From JAGNHN01 sp964590645 (lineage in GTDB: Bacteria; Bacteroidota; Bacteroidia; Bacteroidales; JAGNHN01), in the NCBI GenBank assembly GCA_964590645.1, contig CAZPYJ010000004.1:106326-170325 (forward strand): 64,000 nt of DNA. Reading direction: 5' to 3'. This document shows positions 61,527-64,000 of this stretch, piece after piece (positions within the stretch are counted from its first letter, which is position 1; each line of letters starts with the position of its first letter). A program made the position numbers and the translations under genes. The notes below the pieces were generated by a model. That model did not search any database and had not been told where the DNA came from. It was given only the letters and a program-made list of their open reading frames with translations.

Positions 61527-62093
61527 TTATTCTTTGACCCTTTCCCCATACTCATTGGTACGGGTATCTACCCTGATCTTATCTCCCTGGTTCACAAAGA
61601 GCGGAACATTGATAATGGCACCGGTTTCCAGGGTGGCCGGCTTCAGGGTATTGGTAGCTGTATCTCCTTTAACGCCCGGTTCTGCATACACGATTTCCAA
61701 TTCCACATAGGAAGGAAGCTCGCAGTTCAGCGGGCTTTCCGTATCGGTATGGAAGAGAATCTCTACCACCTGGCCCTCTTTCAACAGGTGGGGTGCGTTG
61801 ATCAGGCCTTCTTCGATCTGGATCTGTTCGTAGGTTTCCTGGTGCATAAAATGATAGCCGGTATCATCCTTATAAAGGAACTGATATGGACGGCGCTCCA
61901 CACGGGTAATATTGATCTTTGCTCCGGAAGGGAAGGTGTTTTGCAATACCTTTCCGGTAGTGATGCTTTTGAGTTTGGTCCTCACAAAAGCTGCTCCTTT
62001 ACCCGGTTTAACGTGCTGAAATTCCACCACCACACAGAGGTCGTTGTTGTATTCGATGACCAGACCATTACGGATATCCGCAGTTGTTGCCAT
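61527..62093 (-). CDS. efp: translation elongation factor P
   Basis: 188 residues with three beta-barrel domains: the N-terminal KOW-like domain contains the tip loop HVKPGKGAAF with Lys32 at the position that is beta-lysylated or otherwise modified in other bacteria; the family motif near the C-terminus reads KPATLETGAIINVPLFVNQGDKI in parts. It rescues ribosomes stalled on polyproline. Its own promoter lies at 62126-62156. The downstream lpxD is 9 bp away and co-transcribed. No epmA/epmB-type modification gene is in the window. Confidence 0.97.
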   Translation of the reverse strand: MATTADIRNGLVIEYNNDLCVVVEFQHVKPGKGAAFVRTKLKSITTGKVLQNTFPSGAKINITRVERRPYQFLYKDDTGYHFMHQETYEQIQIEEGLINAPHLLKEGQVVEILFHTDTESPLNCELPSYVELEIVYAEPGVKGDTATNTLKPATLETGAIINVPLFVNQGDKIRVDTRTNEYGERVKE

Positions 62094-62125
62094 AGCTATG
62101 ATTAAAGGTTATTGTCTGAAACCCG

Positions 62126-62156
62126 CAAAATTAGCTGAAAAAGCCTAATCTGCCAA
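62126..62156 (-). promoter_or_regulatory. efp-lpxD operon promoter
   Basis: Minus strand: TTG (62156-62154), 20 nt, TAATTTTG (62133-62126), an exact Bacteroidota promoter ending 32 bp before the efp ATG. Confidence 0.7.
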
Positions 62157-62186
62157 TCTCTTTGACAAAGCCTGTATAGCCCTGCA

Positions 62187-64000
62187 TTAGTATTTGATGA
62201 TCCTGACGGCCTTTTGCCCCTGTTCTCGCCTTGCGGTCCATTCAAGGTGAACCAAGTATATTCCGGCGGGAAGATCTTGGAGGTCGAGGAAAACCTCATT
62301 GCTGCCTGCCTTCAGACGGATGTTCGTCATTTGTTTGATTTCTTTTCCCTGGATATCCCGGAGGATCAGTTGCAATTGGCTTTCTTCTGCACAGCCCGCC
62401 CATAATGTGATCCCGTCCTTGAACGGATTTGGCCAGGTATGGAACGCGATGCCTTCCTGCGCCTGCTTTATACACTCTGGATAATGGATGTATGAAACCC
62501 TCTCCTTCTTTCCATCCGTTCCTGCCATTTCCAGGAAGAGGTCTGGAAGTTGGAAATCAAAGGAATTTCTGTCGGAAATATAGCCTGACACATCCAGCCG
62601 GAGATAGGCAAAGGCTTGATCCTTTCCTGTTTCCCAACTTTCCAGGCTGAACCAGGCGGCCCGGCAGCCATTTTCGATGCGCCGGCTAACAGCTGTTCCC
62701 AGCGGCGTATTGAAAAGGATTTCCTTCAAAACGATACCCTCGGGCAGCGTAGGTAAATGCAAGGAAATCGCGCCGAGATGAAGCGGATCACTGAAGTATA
62801 GTGGTAGCAGTACTTGGGTCGAACTCACCAGCAGGATATCCTGCCGGACCATTGGTATAATTTCCTCTTGTTTCAAACCTGGGATATAGCTGCTGTTGAC
62901 ATCTCCGTAGCAGATCGCCTGAAAATCATATACCTGGTCGGTATGGCCGTCTGTCTCCACGCTGTCGAGGTCAAAGAAATAATCCCCGGCAGGGAAGGTG
63001 AAGATGCTGTCTACAAAGCGCAAGGCCACCAGAAGGGCATCGCTGGCATTGGTGTGGCCGTCCAGATTCAGATCGGAGGCGATCAAAGGAAGGCCTGAGA
63101 GGGTATCTATTTCCACAAAATGCCGCATTATGAGCAGGGCATCTACTGCGTTGCCACCGCCCCAGGGCACAGCCGTAGCGGCCTCTGGATGATATTTTCC
63201 CGCGATAACATAGTTTAGATGATAATGTCCGCTGGTATTGGTGGTATCCTTATAGACCAGCGGCCCCGGTGGCAGGGCAAAATCCAGGTAGGTGGAAGGC
63301 ATCGGACTGGAGACGGCATTGTGGTAGGTCACATCGCCGCTGAGGCTGGCTCCAGGGAGGATGATGTGTACCGTTACACTGGCCTGGGCGCTGCAAGCTT
63401 CCGCATTGAACCCAACCACCTCGTAGGTGGTTGTGGTCAGCGGATAAACAGTATGTGTTGAGCCACTGCCCAGTCCCTGGTTCCAGTTGTAGCTCACTCC
63501 ACCACTGGCACTTAGGATAGCAGGATAACCTGGGATGAGGGTGTCTGGGCTTGCGGATACACTAATCACCGGCAGCGGGTGGACCATAATCGTCACACTC
63601 GCCTCCGCCGTGCATCCGTTGGCATCCGTTCCGGTGACAGAATACGTGGTGGTCGTGGCCGGACTGACCGTCTTAGAGGCTCCCGTTCCCAGTCCGTGAC
63701 TCCACACATAGGAAACCGCTCCTGATGCTGTCAAAATCGTACTTTCCCCTTCACATACCTCACTCTCACTCTCACTCACGCTCACACTGGGCAGCGGGTG
63801 TACTGTAATGGTGACACTCGCCTCCGCCGTGCATCCGTTGGCATCCGTCCCCGTGACAGAGTAGGTGGTAGTAGCTACAGGACTCACTGTCTTAGATGCT
63901 CCCGTACCCAGCCCGTGGCTCCACACATAGGAAACCGCACCTGAGGCTGTCAAAATCGCACTTTCCCCTTCACATACCTCACTCTCACTCTCACTCACGC
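62187..64000 (-). CDS. large T9SS adhesin, 3' part only
   Basis: About 603 residues are visible; the 5' part lies beyond the window end. From the edge: two nearly identical and one diverged Ig-like repeat (CEGES, LTASGAVSYVWSHGLGTG, TTTYSVTGTDANGC), a transthyretin-like unit (LSGDVTYHNAVSS), and a dockerin-like unit with WGGGNAVDALLIMRHFV and the calcium-loop motif DLNLDGHTNASDALL. Then come CYGDVNSSYIP, a cohesin-like beta-sandwich, and a T9SS sorting domain (WPNPFKDGITLWAG to VRIIKY). The same order of C-terminal domains is found in the giant protein ending at 36545, so they are paralogues. It is exported to the cell surface. Confidence 0.88.
   Translation of the reverse strand, partial: VSESESEVCEGESAILTASGAVSYVWSHGLGTGASKTVSPVATTTYSVTGTDANGCTAEASVTITVHPLPSVSVSESESEVCEGESTILTASGAVSYVWSHGLGTGASKTVSPATTTTYSVTGTDANGCTAEASVTIMVHPLPVISVSASPDTLIPGYPAILSASGGVSYNWNQGLGSGSTHTVYPLTTTTYEVVGFNAEACSAQASVTVHIILPGASLSGDVTYHNAVSSPMPSTYLDFALPPGPLVYKDTTNTSGHYHLNYVIAGKYHPEAATAVPWGGGNAVDALLIMRHFVEIDTLSGLPLIASDLNLDGHTNASDALLVALRFVDSIFTFPAGDYFFDLDSVETDGHTDQVYDFQAICYGDVNSSYIPGLKQEEIIPMVRQDILLVSSTQVLLPLYFSDPLHLGAISLHLPTLPEGIVLKEILFNTPLGTAVSRRIENGCRAAWFSLESWETGKDQAFAYLRLDVSGYISDRNSFDFQLPDLFLEMAGTDGKKERVSYIHYPECIKQAQEGIAFHTWPNPFKDGITLWAGCAEESQLQLILRDIQGKEIKQMTNIRLKAGSNEVFLDLQDLPAGIYLVHLEWTARREQGQKAVRIIKY
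63560..64000 (-). repeat. 219-bp tandem repeats (73-residue Ig-like units)
   Basis: The block ACTTTCCCCTTCACATACCT occurs at 63741 and 63960, exactly 219 bp apart, and the sequence between is nearly identical to the next unit. The array runs off the window edge. Confidence 0.85.

Noticed and set aside
63560..64000. CRISPR array suggested by regular repeats at the window end
   Set aside because: The period is 219 bp, the repeats are in an open reading frame, and the 'spacers' are nearly identical; they are Ig-like protein repeats.

Overview
This window is a chromosomal fragment from a member of the Bacteroidota, probably an uncultivated, mid-GC lineage. The evidence is the set of type IX secretion (T9SS) C-terminal sorting domains, lineage-restricted families (DUF3822, DUF4834, DUF6427), the recurrent promoter element TAnnTTTG (with TTTG/TTG about 19-20 nt upstream), the efp-lpxD pair and the FISUMP-domain lipoprotein. 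No rRNA, tRNA, CRISPR array, prophage or transposase gene was seen.

Layout. 0-12.4 kb is housekeeping: two tandem long-chain acyl-CoA synthetases, an SDR dehydrogenase overlapping purL, a small membrane protein with a DUF3822 protein and rsmD, and a two-gene operon of a GAPDH-like pseudoenzyme followed by a normal GAPDH. 12.6-21 kb carries lepA, an ECF sigma factor with its probable anti-sigma factor and an adjacent DUF2807/beta-barrel target gene, then yebC, a DUF4834 protein, rpmH and pepD. 21.8-36.5 kb is a single gene for a secreted protein of about 4900 residues made of repeated adhesin modules, ending in a dockerin-like, a cohesin-like and a T9SS sorting domain. 36.6-44.8 kb holds rsmG, a glucosaminidase, a beta-propeller membrane protein, and a minus-strand operon of a GT4 glycosyltransferase, purD, a DUF6427 protein and rnhB.

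44.9-56 kb is a surface-polysaccharide region (flippase, double-Wzz chain-length protein, O-antigen ligase/polymerase). It is interrupted between 46.4 and 52.2 kb by a flexible segment that contains an AbiEi/AbiEii (type IV) toxin-antitoxin pair, two AT-richer genes for exported proteins, and several copies of a dispersed intergenic repeat. 56-64 kb contains a FISUMP lipoprotein, a triplicated DUF4397 surface protein flanked by a second repeat family, the lpxD-efp operon, and the 3' part of a second large T9SS adhesin that shares the dockerin-like/cohesin-like tail of the first.

Most notable: (i) a GAPDH paralogue without the catalytic cysteine, translationally coupled to the active GAPDH; (ii) a matched pair of ECF-type promoters (TGTAAC-N17-CGTC) in front of the sigma factor and in front of its neighbouring surface gene; (iii) two adhesins ending in the same dockerin-like plus cohesin-like tail; (iv) two complete Wzz units in one polypeptide; (v) a defence cassette bounded by dispersed repeats inside the polysaccharide locus. 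Functional statements rest on motif recognition by eye; no database search was possible.
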